Positions 1 to 12,199 of a stretch of 64,000 nt of DNA are shown piece after piece. This DNA is from Anisus vortex (Eukaryota > Mollusca > Gastropoda > Planorbidae), in assembly GCA_949126835.1 (NCBI GenBank), contig OX421492.1, forward strand, positions 39,018,886 to 39,082,885, given 5' to 3'. A program made the translations under genes and the position numbers. The notes below the pieces were generated by a model, which was given only the letters and a program-made list of their open reading frames with translations, searched no databases and was not told the DNA's origin. Position 1 is the stretch's first letter. Every line of letters begins with the position of its first letter.

Positions 1-515
1 CTATATACAATTTTACATTGACCCTTTGTGCGTACGAACAGCCCTGATTCCAAAGTAGTTTTGTTTTACTAACCCTCTTCCAAAACACTTTTTTTTAAAG
101 TTTTACAAAAAAATGTAATCGAATTTGCTAACAAACAATTGAAAAAAACGTAAAGGCGTTTTAATACAATTTTAGCCGGGATTTTTCACGAATACTGCTT
201 GAGACCGAACCCACTTTCTGCTGACACCTACAGAAACTCAGCCGCACTATGCTCGACCTTACTCAAGGGAATGACTGATCCCAGCTGTAGGTACAAACGA
301 ATTTCTAGTCTGATGAGTAATAAAAAAAATGAGGTGAGATGCTGAGTTTCAAGAACGAAAGATTATCACCAAACAGCAGCAAGTTGCCATTTAATCTAAC
401 TGGAGCATATCTTTTCACCCAGAAAAATGCCAACTGATAAGTGTATCCAAGAAAAAGAAACAAATAATAACAAACTACTTCATTCAATCAAATTAACAAT
501 GCAAAGTACTTAAGA
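1..515. other. No recognisable feature
   Basis: AT-rich sequence without a convincing coding frame, repeat or RNA. The only open frame of note, about 60 codons on the minus strand, has no recognisable motif. Confidence 0.5.
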
Positions 516-517
516 AT

Positions 518-930
518 AATAATAATTGATAAGTTTTCTTGGAATCCTCAAATTGATGAAGAAATTAAAAAATCAAACAAAACATTAAGATAAAAGGAAC
601 TTTTACAAATGTAATAAGAAAATAAAACTAAAAGACTATCTGACATTAGTTAGACCTATACTAGAATATCATCTGTATGGGACCCATCAACTAAAAAAAA
701 CATTTAAAAATATGAGATAATTCAAAAAAGAGCGGCAAGGTTCATAGCTAGTGAATGTTCCCAATTAACAAGAGTAACACCATTAGTCAAATCACTAAAC
801 CTAGAAACACTAGAGGACAGAAGGGCAAAGAGTAAAGTATTAATAATACATTAGGCATTAAACTCTAATTTAGAAATACAACCCAATAACAGCATGTTGC
901 AATGCTCAGATAAACATAAAGACAAAAAAC
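518..930 (+). mobile_element. LINE reverse-transcriptase C-terminal relic
   Basis: Conceptual translation in shifting plus frames gives the run typical of the end of CR1/Jockey-type LINE ORF2. It contains WNPQIDEEIKKSNKTL, then LVRPILEYSSVWDPSTKK, then IIQKRAARFIASE and PLVKSLNLETLEDRRAKSK. These correspond to the post-RT thumb/C-terminal region (the 'LVRPxLEYxxxVWDP' and 'QRRAARF' motifs). Stops and frameshifts interrupt it, so it is a dead 5'-truncated copy. The endonuclease and palm domains are absent. Clade is not assigned beyond CR1/Jockey-like. Confidence 0.82.
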
Positions 931-1012
931 GTTTTTTTTTTTTTTTTTTAATTCCAGGGGGGGGGCTTAGCCCCCTTCAGCCTCCCTCAGCCCACCCTGT
1001 GGCTTCGCCCCT
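930..1012. mobile_element. Possible hAT/MITE terminal fragment
   Basis: After a poly-T run, the GC-rich stretch ends in TGGCTTCGCCCCTG. Its reverse complement, CAGGGGCGAAGCCA, resembles termini of hAT-type MITEs. No partner end or target duplication was found. Confidence 0.35.
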
Positions 1013-1015
1013 GAT

Positions 1016-1195
1016 TGGGACTATAGCAGATTCAAGTTGTACCAAGATTTGAAGTGGTTCTAACACAGAGTTGATTTGTAACAAGATGTATATTCAAAAT
1101 GTGGGTCTAAGGCAGAGTCGAGCTGTACCAAAATACAGATTCAAAGTCTGTCTAAAGCAAAGTCTATTGGCAAGAAACGATTCGAGAAAATCCCT
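1016..1195. repeat. Degenerate ~57-bp tandem repeat
   Basis: About three diverged units recur, with the shared skeleton 'cagattcaa..tgtaccaa' and 'gtctaa.gcagagt'. Old and imperfect. Confidence 0.4.
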
Positions 1196-1244
1196 TCCAA
1201 TAAAAACATTTGACCTCTAACCACCATTCACCATTGCATACGTG

Positions 1245-1470
1245 TAAGCCGGCTGGTCCAGCGGTTAGTTCACCGGACTGTCAACCAAAAAACCAAGTGA
1301 CACGTCGCGGGTTCTAGCCCGACCACCGGCGGATCCCTGTCGTCCTGCAGGAGTTTTGGGCCTGTAAACATATTTGCGCCAGCAGGCAGCATTGTGTTTA
1401 CAGAGCGCACTGAGCATGCTAAAATAGCATGGATATAAGCGCTATATAAGTAACCAATTTAATTTAATTT
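1245..1470 (+). mobile_element. tRNA-derived SINE (SINE-A, copy 1)
   Basis: The head GCCGGCTGGTCCAGCGGTTAG fits a tRNA/pol III box A, and GGGTTCTAGCCCGACC is a slightly mutated box B. A unique body (CGGCGGATCCCTGTCG, CTGCAGGAGTTTTGGG) follows. The 3' tail is CACTGAGCATG..AGCATGGATATAAGCGCTATATAA and then AT-rich DNA. A second copy in inverse orientation lies at 4617-4855. The 3' tail matches LINE tails at about 45055 and 58715, which suggests LINE-dependent mobilisation. Confidence 0.85.
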
Positions 1471-1576
1471 TTAATTTGTAATTATGAAAGCTTACGTTTT
1501 CCTCTAAATTGGTTCTACTTAATTACAATTCTTTGTCTCCAGATTGTCAGCTCAGGATTCCATTAGACCCATAAAC

Positions 1577-1853
1577 ATTATTGCCGTTCTTGCTGTTATT
1601 ACTGTTATTGCTTTTATTGCTGTCATTACTGTTATTGCTGTTATCCCTGTTATTACTGTTATTGCTGTTATTGCTGTTATTACTGTTATTGCTGTTATTA
1701 CTGTTATTGCTGTTATTGCTGTTATTGCTGTTATTGCTGTTATTGCTGTTATTGGTGTTATTGCTGTTATTGCTGTTATTGCTGTTATTGCTGTTATTAC
1801 TGTTATTGTTGTTATTGTTGTTATTGTTGTTTTTGATGTTATTATGGATCTAA
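1577..1853. repeat. 9-bp microsatellite (GTTATTGCT)n
   Basis: About 30 units with T/C/G substitutions. All three plus frames are nearly open, which makes spurious hydrophobic ORFs (VIAVI.. or poly-Leu) of up to 149 codons. Confidence 0.95.
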
Positions 1854-1859
1854 TTGTTG

Positions 1860-2876
1860 CTTTTCATTTATTTTTTTTTGTATTTTTGTTTTCGCTTTTA
1901 AAAGTCTATTATTTTAAGTTTTTGAAACGAATCTTGACTGATTTCTCAAAAGTTAAACATCCGATTTCCTTATGTTTTAATGTTTCTATATAATGACAAA
2001 GAGGGTCTATTTAAATAACAGAGTTTGAATGTTTTGACATTTGAAATCATGTGATAATGTTTTTTTATATGCCTTTCAATTGTGTGTGTATATTTGTATT
2101 CTTCATATTTCTTTCTTCTGGTCACAAATGGTTATGTAAATCATGAATGAAATAATAATTCTATATAATTGCACGTGATAGAACATAAATAATTCCATCA
2201 AACTTAACCAGGAAAAAATTCCTTTGACAAAGAGTTTCGAGGTACCATTGATAAAATTAGCGAATCTATTGGGTCCGTAAACACTAATTTTACACTATAG
2301 CTATCGTTTGTTTTGTTTCTTTTTAACCCTTACAGTCCCGGGCGCGTATATTGCGGAACTGAAGGCAGCATAGATAGAAGTAGGTCGGTACGGGAAGGGT
2401 TAAATTGGCGAGTAATGGACAAACTTCAGAAACCAGATTAGTTCTTAAACTCGGAGTTGTACTGAAACTTATTTGAGATTGTGCAATTGGTCAGTTTAAT
2501 ATGACCGGAAGTACTCATTACCCATATCATCGTACCCTCTGCCGATTGTCTGTATCCATTATTACTTATTATGCAATTAATGTCTATATTATCCATTGTT
2601 ATGTTTCGTTAAATACTTTTATTATAAATAACCCGCTAGTAAAACAGTTTTTAAATACAAGTTTTTGTTTAATTGTCTGTTGCCCTTGAGTCACAAAGGG
2701 ATAGAAATCAGTAAGTAAACTTTCCCTTTCAAATTTTGTTGACCAATGAGGGCAAGTTAAAGCAGCGCTTAACAATTTCCTGCGGCCACACTATACAAGG
2801 GGATGGTGTGGCCATCCACAATGTCTAGTCGCATTTACTTTACCAAAAAATTGTCAGAAATCCATCCGAGCGCGCG
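1860..2876. other. AT-rich spacer; possible 73-bp TTAA-flanked mini-element
   Basis: No gene seen. At 2323-2403, two TTAA tetranucleotides bracket a 73-bp segment with imperfect inverted ends (CCCTTACAGTCCCG at 2327 against CCCTTCCCGTACCG on the other strand). This layout resembles a miniature piggyBac-like element, but it is short and could be chance. Confidence 0.3.
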
Positions 2877-2877
2877 T

Positions 2878-3435
2878 CTACTTAACCACCTTGACCCACT
2901 TAACCACCTTGACCCACTTAACCACCTTGACCCACTTAACCACCTTGACCCACTTAACCACCTTGACCCACTTAACCACCTTGACCCACTTAGCCACCTT
3001 GACCCACTTAACCATATTGCCCCACTTAGCCACCTTGACCCACTTAACCATCTTGCCCCGCTTAACCATCTTGCTCCACTTAGCCACCTTAACCCACTTA
3101 ACCATCTTGCCCCATTTAACCACCTTGACCCACTTAGCCACCTTGACCCACTTAACCATCTTGCCCCACTTAACCACCTTGACCCACTTAACCGCCTTGA
3201 CCCACTTAACCATCTTGCCCCACTTAACCATCTTGCCCCACTTAACCATCTTGACCCACTTAGCCACCTTGACCCACTTAACCACCTTGACCCACTTATC
3301 CACCTTGACCCACTTAACCACCTTGCCCCACTTAGCTACCTTGACCCACTTAACCATCTTGCCCCACTTAGCCACCTTGACCCACTTAGCATCTTGATCC
3401 ACTTAACCACCTTGACCCACTTAGCCACCTTGCTA
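2878..3435. repeat. 18-bp minisatellite (CTTAACCACCTTGACCCA)n
   Basis: About 31 units, with variants at CC/AT and GACC/GCCC. The unit is a multiple of three, so long open frames occur on both strands (for example LNHLDP repeats). These are not taken as genes. Confidence 0.95.
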
Positions 3436-3604
3436 CATCGATCTATATTTAGTTGCTCGACGTTTCCGAATCGGGTACTTGATAAATGAGCATTAATAAA
3501 AAGATAATAAAATTAATTTTGTTTGTGTATGTTCTTTTTTATTCAATCAACAAAAAATACCATAACATTTATTTTGCTGTGTTAGAAACAGAAAGTGCAC
3601 TCGT

Positions 3605-3776
3605 GCGTGTGTGTGTGTGTGTGTAATGTGTGTGTGTGTGTTTATGTGTGTGTATGGGTGTGCATGTGTGTGTGTATGTGTGTGTGTGTGTCTGTGTGTG
3701 TATGTATGTGTGTTTGTGTCTGTGTGTGCGTATGTGTGTGTGTATATGTGTGTGTATGTTTGTGTGTGTGTGCGTT
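3605..3776. repeat. (TG)n microsatellite, interrupted
   Basis: TG-rich tract with TA and TC interruptions. Both strands give low-complexity open frames. Confidence 0.95.
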
Positions 3777-3779
3777 GGT

Positions 3780-4320
3780 TTAAATATATTGGCATTTGTA
3801 GAGCTTACTGTCTTTTGTTTTATAAATATACAAACGCTCAAATTCTCCAACACTGATCTAAATCTCCTTTACATAATATTTGCTGTTCTTGTAAATCGGA
3901 TTTGTCAATTGTCGTATTGCTTATTACAATGTAACGGGATTTGTCCAACAATTTAAGATAACATTAGAATCGATTTTTTCCATTCCCTTCTGACCACATT
4001 TTCTTTCAGTTATGTCAATAAATTTTAAATAAAATAATAAGGAAGTCTGTACATGTGTTTCTACGGCTTCGGTCTTTAAGATGTTGTCAATAGTCAATGC
4101 CATAAGTATTTACATGGCTTTTTTTTTTATAAATAACATCTTTACAGGATAAAAATAAATATTTAGCAGCTGATTTTTAGTTGTATACATTTATATTTAT
4201 TTTATATACAATGTGATCTGCGTTTTTAGAATGGCCTAAATCAAAAATTGGTTTTCATCTTTCTTCTTCATGTTTCGTTCTTATGTCTTCATTTTTCATA
4301 TTTCTATCTTTTCTTTCTTG
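3780..4320. other. No recognisable feature
   Basis: AT-rich spacer. No coding, RNA or repeat signal recognised. Confidence 0.5.
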
Positions 4321-4515
4321 TTTTTTTTCTATCTCATATTTCTATCTCATTTTTATATCTCATATTTCTATCTCATCTTCCTTTACTTGCCATATTTCTA
4401 TCTCATCTTCCTTTACTTGCCATATTTCTATCTCATCTTTCTTTACTTGCCATATTTCTATCTCATCTTTCTTTACTTGCCATATTTCTATCTCTTTCTC
4501 ATATTTCTATCTCAC
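4321..4515. repeat. 30-bp minisatellite in pyrimidine-rich tract
   Basis: Four near-identical 30-bp units (CATATTTCTATCTCATCTTC followed by CTTTACTTGC), flanked by shorter CATATTTCTATCT modules. Confidence 0.9.
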
Positions 4516-4616
4516 ATATTGTTTTTATATTTCTTCTTTACATAGACACATTTAGTCAAGCACAATAAAACTTGAAAGATAAATCCATGAAATTTCTGAG
4601 TGTTACCCAAGTTCTT

Positions 4617-4620
4617 ATAC

Positions 4621-4658
<38 letters not shown>

Positions 4659-4855
4659 TGTTTTTATATAGAGCTTCTATCATGCTTTTAGCATGTTCAG
4701 TGCGCTTTAGTAGATTATTACGTCTACTAGTCCCAAAACTCCTGCAGGGCGACAGGGATCCGCCGGTGGCAGGGCTCGAACCCGCGACCTGTCCGATGAT
4801 TTTGGTTGACAGTCCGGTGTTCTAACCGCTGGACCAGCCGGCTTCATAATACTAT
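4617..4855 (-). mobile_element. tRNA-derived SINE (SINE-A, copy 2)
   Basis: Reverse-strand copy of the element at 1245-1470, in better condition. The head is GCCGGCTGGTCCAGCGGTTAG, box B is GGGTTCGAGCCCTGCC, and the body has CGGCGGATCCCTGTCG. The tail GCGCACTGAACATGC..GCTCTATATAA ends in an (ATT)n tract at 4632-4660. The 7-bp flank ATACTAT occurs on both sides (4617-4623 and 4849-4855), consistent with a target-site duplication. Confidence 0.9.
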
Positions 4856-4859
4856 GGTC

Positions 4860-5465
4860 CGTTAGGTCGCCAAAAGAAAGGACTTCAACAGAAAAAGAAG
4901 AGGACTACAATAAAATTAGATGACCACGACAAATGTCTTTTTCCGTGTAATAATCTTTACCGCTGTATTTGAGCGTATGCTTTGATAAATCATGTGATCT
5001 GGTTAAGGCGCGCAACATGAAACAAAGATTTATTTACTCTCACGCTAACGTAAATAAATATTTTTCCAGATACATTGTTATGATGATTTAGTTTTTTCCT
5101 AAATGTCAAACAAATACAGATTTATAGCCAAACATTTGTCTAGCTCTACCTGTGGCTATTATGGAAAACGTGGGTGGCTCCATTTGGCCACTTCTGTTGC
5201 CGTACTGGTATCAAATGTATATTATGTAGCTGGAACAGCAGGGAATCATTTCTCGATCACCCCATCACCATTTGTTTTATACCATCACACACACACATTG
5301 ACGACACACACTGCTCTGTTCCGCCAGATTGCATTCATCTTTACATGGTCCCCAAAGCCCACAATTTTTTAGTAGCCTTGATTTACACATGTGAACAGCA
5401 TCATATGAAATCATTATAGCGAGATAGTGCGAGAGAGATGGAAAGACATATTATATAAATGATAT
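4860..5465. other. No recognisable feature
   Basis: Spacer with a short CA tract near 5285. Small open frames (60-90 codons) carry no recognisable motif. Confidence 0.5.
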
Positions 5466-5470
5466 ATAAA

Positions 5471-5868
<398 letters not shown>

Positions 5869-6072
5869 TCATTTGTTTTTTAACGGGACAGATCTATTGT
5901 AGCGTATTTTATTTTCCAAGGTAAAGAAAATGTCATCTTGTAAAATTCTGAGACCACATTGTCTGTGTATTAAGAGGTTTTATGACTCTATGGGGCTTTC
6001 TCAGAATTATTGAAGATAAAGCATTAGACAGTTCCAATGAGATGGAATCAAACCAAAAGCCATAATGTAAAT

Positions 6073-8438
6073 GTACTGACCAGGCCCGGATTTCTGCCTA
6101 GGCCCACAAGGCCCGGGCCTAGGGGCCCAGCCAGCTTAGGGGCCCCGGTGGCGGAATCTTTACATAAGCTCAAAAGCCTGGCTTGCCTTATCAAAAAGCG
6201 TTGTAGAAAATAATATTAAATTACATACTTTTACTACATTTTTTCAAAACAGGGCGCTCATAATATAACTTACAGTGAAACACGACCTCGACCTTGGCTC
6301 ATATTTTCGAAGAGCAAGGGTGCAGTGTTTTGTGCCCCTTGAAGGTGTTTGGGAAATTGGGATTGCTATCTAATGAAGAGTACAACGACTGGAAAAACGC
6401 AGTTCAAAAAATGAAGGAACATGAGGATTCGGACGAACTCAGGTCAGCACTTGCGACACTATTAGCTAGGAAGAATGCTGTCTTGTTATCAAAATTAATT
6501 ACTGGCATGAGGTTTTGAGGCACATTGTGGCTGTTGTGCGGTCACTTTCTGCACGCGGATTGCCGTTTAGAGATTCCCATGAGAGATTTGGATCAAAATT
6601 CAGTGGGAACTATGTTATGCCCCAGAACTTTTGGCTGAGCTCGATCCTTTTCTGGACTTACACATTAAACTCCACGGTAACAAAGGAAGAGACACAACAT
6701 CATATCTTTCGTCAAAAATATGCGATGAAATTATCAATATCATGGCAGAAAAGGTCATAAATACAATCGTGACTGAGATAAAACATGCCAAATATTTCTC
6801 TATCTCTGTGGACTCAACTCCAGATATTTCTTATGTAGATTAACTGTCTTTCATAGTGAAAAATGTCTCTGAAGACGGATGTCCTGTCGAACGATTTTCA
6901 AAATTCATTCCAAGTTGTGGCCATAAAGCGGAAGACCTGGCTAAAGTCGTCCTAGAGACATTGAAAAATCACGACTTGGATATCGCCAATTGCCGGGTGC
7001 AGTCTTACGACAAGGCGAGCAATATTTCGGGCGTGTATGTTGGTCTTCAAGCGAGAATAAGACTAGTGAACCATCTGATAGATTTCGTTCCCTGTTCGGC
7101 TCACTCACTGAATCTTGTTGGGTTCCGTGCGGCCGAGTCTTGTCAAGCTGATGTATGTTTATTCGGTATTTTGCAGTTATTGTACAGATCTATTTTTTTT
7201 CGGCATCAACACACAGATGGGAAATTTTTATGTCAATACTGAAGTAAAATTCATCAGTTGTGAAGAGTATTTCTCAGACAAGATCGTCTGCTCGAGCTGA
7301 CGCCTGCCGAAGTCTATGTTGCTCCTGGGATGAGATCATGGCAGCTCTTCAGATAATTACTAATGATGAAAATGAAAAACCATCTACGCGCACTGAGGCT
7401 TCAGGTCTTCTGAATTCATTAGAGTCGATTGAAATTTGCTTTTTGTCACTTCTCTGGAATGACATCTTGGAAAGGTTCAACAAAGAAAGCAAATCTCTCC
7501 AATCTGTTAACATCGACCTGGGTACGATCGTTGAAATGTATCAGTCTTTGGTAACATACCTAGAACACTTAAGGAAACCCAGTACCTTTGATCATTATGA
7601 GTCGAAAGTTATAGAAAAATCCGATGAAAATAGCTATGCATATGACATGCAGAGGAAACGTGAGCGTAAAGTCCAGTTTGTCGAAGAAAAAGGAAACGAG
7701 ACCGAAATCACTGGCAGGGACAGATTCAGAATTACCGTTTTTAACGTCATTATAGACAGACTAATTACTCAACTACGGAGACGCGAAACTACGTATGAGT
7801 AGTTAAGTAAAAAGTTTGACTTTCTTATGAAACTACATCGTTTGGAATCTAAAGACATCCGTAAAGGAGCCAGAAACCTTATAACTTTTTATCCAGGGGA
7901 TTTGGATAAGACTTTGGAAAACGAGTGTCTGCACCTGCAAGCTCACTTGTCGTAGAATGATGAAGATTTGGAGTTATCGTCACTGAAGCTATACAAATAC
8001 TTATCCGAAAAAGGCTTTTCGGACATTTATCCAAACGGAGGAATTGCGCTCCGAATGTACACCAGCGTCAAACTGCTCAGCAAAACGGTCGTTTTTATCG
8101 CAGCTCAATTCACTCTCTGTAATGTAGGCCTACATAGAGTGGGAAAAAATGCAGTCAATTAACTATAATGACGTCATTCGTTCTTTTGCACAGAAGACAG
8201 TTCGTCGTATGATATGATTCTATAAATTTTATGGAATAACGTTAGTAACATAGACTGTATTATTCTGATGTTGTTTAAAGTCATTAAAGTCAATTAAGAA
8301 TTATATGTTCTGTACTAGTGCATTTAATTTGCGAAATTTCCAAAATAGCTTCGAGATGGTGGGGGGGGGGGGGGGGGGGGAGCCCAAATGTCAAGTGCCT
8401 AGGAGCCTGAAGTCTGTAAATCCGGGCCTGGTACTGAC
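6073..8438 (+). mobile_element. hAT transposon, zf-TTF/ZMYM1-like, with 8-bp TSD
   Basis: Element body 6081-8430. It starts CAGGCCCGGATTT and ends with the exact reverse complement AAATCCGGGCCTG, a 13-bp perfect inverted repeat with further imperfect pairing around CCTAGG. It is flanked by the direct repeat GTACTGAC at 6073-6080 and 8431-8438. An 8-bp duplication plus CAGG-type ends is the hAT signature. The interior holds a transposase pseudogene on the plus strand and a poly-G tract at about 8360-8381. Confidence 0.95.
6270..8216 (+). pseudogene. hAT-family zf-TTF/DUF4371 transposase pseudogene
   Basis: Reading across frames shows, in order: a TTF-type zinc-finger remnant (PWLIFSKSKGAVFC near 6284) and NDWKNAVQKMKEHE (about 6385). 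Next comes the catalytic region, with RGLPFRDSHERFGSKFSGNY, LDPFLDLHIKLHGNKGRDTT, YFSISVDSTPDIS and CRVQSYDKASNISG. Then CSAHSLNLVG (about 7100) and SARADACRSL (about 7287), an insertion-domain helix region to about 7800, and the hAT dimerisation region (LKLYKYLSEKGFSDIYPN, then in another frame SNCSAKRSF near 8070). The C-terminus is YNDVIRSFAQK, ending at a stop near 8216. A TAA interrupts at 6841 (after SYVD), with further stops near 7801 and 7953 and several frameshifts. The dimerisation domain also has an internal deletion. The protein would cut and paste this element, but this copy is dead. Confidence 0.92.
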
Positions 8439-8439
8439 T

Positions 8440-9165
8440 TGTATCGTAAGATTATTCCTTTTTGCAATCCCAACAAGTATTTGGAATCATTTAGCCATCT
8501 TCTTTTCATTTGTTTTTTATGGAAAGTGTAAAAAAATTCGGCGTTCCGCTTCATTTCAAGGACATGCCAAAAATAAGCTCAAGCTATTTCTGGTTTTCTT
8601 TATATAATTTTGGCGGAAATAGCAATTTCGCAAGGAACAAGAGTCGCTTCAAGCTGAACAGTTTACGAAGACGCTTTCTTTGTGGAAATTCTCTAACAAA
8701 CTTACTTATTCTAAACGTTATTTTTTTTTAGACTTTTTTTCTTTCATTCTAAAACAGAAGACAATCGTTTCTGTTGTTTCCTGATCAATTTTCTGAGTCT
8801 TAGGACAACGAGTGGAAATGTTTGATGGAAGAATTTAATAGATTTTCTTTGAGACATTTCAAGCCAAATTTTGGCTCTTGATTGTGTGGGCTTCCATTTA
8901 GTGGCTTATGTTTCATGTAGTTATTGCAATTTTTTCGCCATTCTGGAAAGATGCCTTGGGCTTTTTGTGGCTCAATTTTTTTATGGCTTTAGTTTTATAA
9001 CTTTTTGTGTTTAGTTTTGCTTTTTTTTATATTTTTTTTTTTGACAGTACAAAATTATTTCCAATAAGTGTAAAAAAAGTTATAAAGTTATAATTTTACC
9101 GAAAAAATGTTCATCATATTATATTCTTACGGTCATAAGCAGGAACACATTTTCTACAGCTTCTC
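8440..9165. other. No recognisable feature
   Basis: AT-rich spacer with poly-T runs. No coding or repeat signal. Confidence 0.5.
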
Positions 9166-9177
9166 TCCCAGTCTCTC

Positions 9178-9244
<67 letters not shown>
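9166..9244. repeat. (CT)n microsatellite
   Basis: Nearly pure CT tract of about 75 bp. Confidence 0.97.
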
Positions 9245-9247
<3 letters not shown>

Positions 9248-10935
9248 ACTCTCCTTTTCTCTTTCCTTCTAATTTTCATTAAATCATAAAATCATATAAA
9301 ATTGTGATTCTATTTCTAATTTAAACGAATAATTTATCTAACATTATTAATCCAATTTTTTAAAGTTGATTTTTGTTTAATGCAATAATACATAGAACAT
9401 TCACATTATTACAAAATCTACAATATGCCATAGTAGTGCAAGACGACAATCCGATAAAACAGTTAAGGCCAAATCCATTATATATACGTTATTTTTGTTT
9501 TCTTAACTGCAATTCGGGCAATGCTATTTGTTGCCTGGGCTAGTCGGGAAATTTAATAACTTAACATCATTTAAATCTCGTATCAAACTGCAAGACTAGA
9601 TCTATACTGTAAAAGTATGACTCTAGATTGGTGTAACAAGTAACTTTTGTTATCATTCTACAATACTTTTATAGCCCATTACTCTAGCTATTCACCCAGT
9701 ATTCACATACGTCAACATATAAGTTCTATTTAACTAATCCTCACTACAACACATGGGAATTGTTAGTCTTAATTTACGAATATCATTACAATAGAAGTTT
9801 CGTTTCATATATTTTATTATATTATATAAGTCTTTACAATCTCTGTTTATAGTAGGCTATTTGATATGAGTTGTAATTATAAGTATTAATAATCAGATGA
9901 ATTAGAGCAACATTCCTTTATTATTATTTAATTGTATCTTCAAAACAATACAAAATTCTACCATTGCTAATGATCTTTTTCTCGTTAAGGTTGTAGTATT
10001 TTGTCTGTTGTCAATAATATTATTTATTCTTAGTAATTTTTTATCAAAATTCTCAGAGATAGCTTTTTTTAAAAAAGTTTTATGTATAATGCATTGAAGC
10101 CTATCTATTGAATAAAATATACACTTTCTTAAGCAATCTGTTTCACTAATATAAAAACAAACAATTTTGGAACATGCTACACAAACGACTACCTGCGTGT
10201 ATTGAAGACATTAAAGGTGGATATAACATCTCAATCCCCGTGATCACTAGATCTAGATACAAAATTCATTTGTCTGTTTCGCAAAAAACAAAAACAACAT
10301 AGATCTCAATTTGTGATAGAAAACGTGGATTTGATCAAATGTATTACTATTAAAACAAAAAAAATAAAAAAAACAACAACTTAGAATTCTGTTTTAAAAA
10401 ACATAAGAGCAAAAAAAGTGTTACACAAAAATTAGATTTCAAAAGAAACCCAAACTTAAAGCTATTCGTTCCTGTTGACTATCACAACAAAAACCAGTTC
10501 CCTATAAAGTCTAACCATCACTGAAGTAGAAAAACATTAAACCGAAGTCACAAGAGTACATCTATAGTCTACAGTAGAGAGCAGTACAAAACATCAAGAT
10601 AACTTTCCACGTGATCTCTAAGGTCTCTATTCATTGGTCTGCTGGACAAAAAGCAAAGATTTCGACTTGCGATAGAAAATGTGGATTCAATAAACATCGA
10701 GGCGTCTTCGTCCATGACATTTGCATATTTCTGAGGGCAAAGGTTAAGACATGATAAGATATAAGTTGTTTTTTTTTTGGTCTGATTTATCTTTGAATAG
10801 TTTCAATAGAAAGCATCTACACAACCGGACATCTTGTTGGTCACGCCTCTGTATTTTCTTTAAGTCTATATTTATAGGCAAGGTTACGAGCTATTTTTAA
10901 ATTGTTTAGATAAGTGAGTCACGAATTTCTTTTGT
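9245..10935. other. No recognisable feature
   Basis: About 1.7 kb of AT-rich DNA. I found no ORF with motif content, no inverted repeats with target duplications and no tandem structure. Confidence 0.5.
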
Positions 10936-11060
10936 CCAAAAGCTGATAAATAAATATATAGATTGGCAGATAGGCTTACAGATGGATAGATAGATGAGTG
11001 AATATATAGATAGATGGATGGATGGACATATGAAGGGATAGATGGATAGATAGACAGGCA
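10936..11060. repeat. Degenerate GATA/GATG tract
   Basis: Imperfect GATA, GGATG and CAGA units, an eroded microsatellite. Confidence 0.7.
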
Positions 11061-11660
11061 GAAAAATGGAGCAACAAATTGATACAGGATTGATTCAGAG
11101 ATTGAAAGATTGTGTTCCCTCGAATACAAGTAACATAAATCCTTTACTTTTCGGGACCACTTTTCACCAGAATAAATTTTCATCTAATTGGACAGTGTCT
11201 CCATAACTCTTCACACGTCAGTTGATTTCTCCAGAAAACAAAATGTTTATATCAAGGTTTACTAAACTTCACTTGTTTCTATAGCCCCAAAAAATATATT
11301 TGAAAAACACTTTTCGAAACGGCATTTTATTTCCCACTTTTCACAGAAAAAGTGACTTTCATTTAATTCTAAGAAGTCCCCCATCCCCCTCGGTCCCCCT
11401 AACTCAGTCGATCACATGACCACGCTAGAATTATAGGCTTGAATAGACCTCTTCCCGCAAATGGACTGGGCCTTTTTTTTTTCTTTTTTTCCCCATCCAC
11501 TAAATGGATTAGACTATTGAATTTAGTTTCCAGTTTATTTATCAGTTTAGCTTCTGGTCTTCTGGTCATTGGTTAGATGGAGCGGATGGTTGTGGTAAAC
11601 ACACACACCTGAAGCCCAAAGGCCTCGGATCTGTGTAGTGTAAACCAATGAGGGAATCAA
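11061..11660. other. No recognisable feature
   Basis: Spacer. Minus-strand open frames here lack motifs. Confidence 0.45.
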
Positions 11661-11663
11661 GCA

Positions 11664-11745
11664 GTGGCGAAGCCAAGGTAAAGCTAACAACGCCCAGGAA
11701 CTGATTAATTGGTGTTTTAGTTTGGGGGGGGGGGGGAGAGATATT
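11664..11745. mobile_element. Possible hAT-type MITE end
   Basis: Starts CAGTGGCGAAGCCAAGG and runs into a poly-G tract, the form of many hAT-type MITE ends. No matching target duplication was found with the end at 12194. Confidence 0.4.
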
Positions 11746-12119
11746 GGGTGTGTTAATACAATTGCATTTGCATATATTAGACTTTTTAAAAAAACGTCCA
11801 ATTAATTTGTCTATTTATACAGTGCTCTTAATATGTGGCCAGTTTATGCTGTTCCGAATTTCGATAACTTTGGGCTTTCTGTTAAAAAGGTTGTCAACAT
11901 ACGACTCATTGTTCTGACTAGCTACAACTGTGTCAGTTCTGCATACGTTTTTTAAAACTAAATTCTTGAGGAAATTACTATTTCGTGGGATAATTGTTTT
12001 TCTCAGATAAAGGGAATTTAAAACCTACAAATACTTTATGAATGTAATTAAAGTTTCAATCATTGAATGTTATATTATATATTTTTTTTTCTAAATGCTC
12101 GTGTTTATAATTAACTGGT

Positions 12120-12194
12120 GCGGAATCAGGTATTTGACAACCCTACCTTGCACTATTTGCGCCCCCCCCCCCCTTTTTTTTTTCTTGCCTACGC
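12120..12194. mobile_element. Possible hAT-type MITE end (inverse)
   Basis: Ends in TTGCCTACGCCACTG after poly-C/poly-T. The reverse complement CAGTGGCGTAGGCAA is hAT-terminus-like. It may pair with 11664, but the flanking 8-mers (GAATCAAG and TCAGACTA) differ. Confidence 0.45.
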
Positions 12195-12199
12195 CACTG

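Noticed and set aside
2803..3489. 228-codon open frame of LNHLDP repeats as a gene
   Set aside because: It lies entirely in an 18-bp tandem array with open frames on both strands. There is no unique domain or splice context.
11664..12194. One 531-bp MITE bounded by CAGTGGCG-type ends
   Set aside because: The flanking 8-mers do not match and the ends differ, so they were listed as separate possible fragments.
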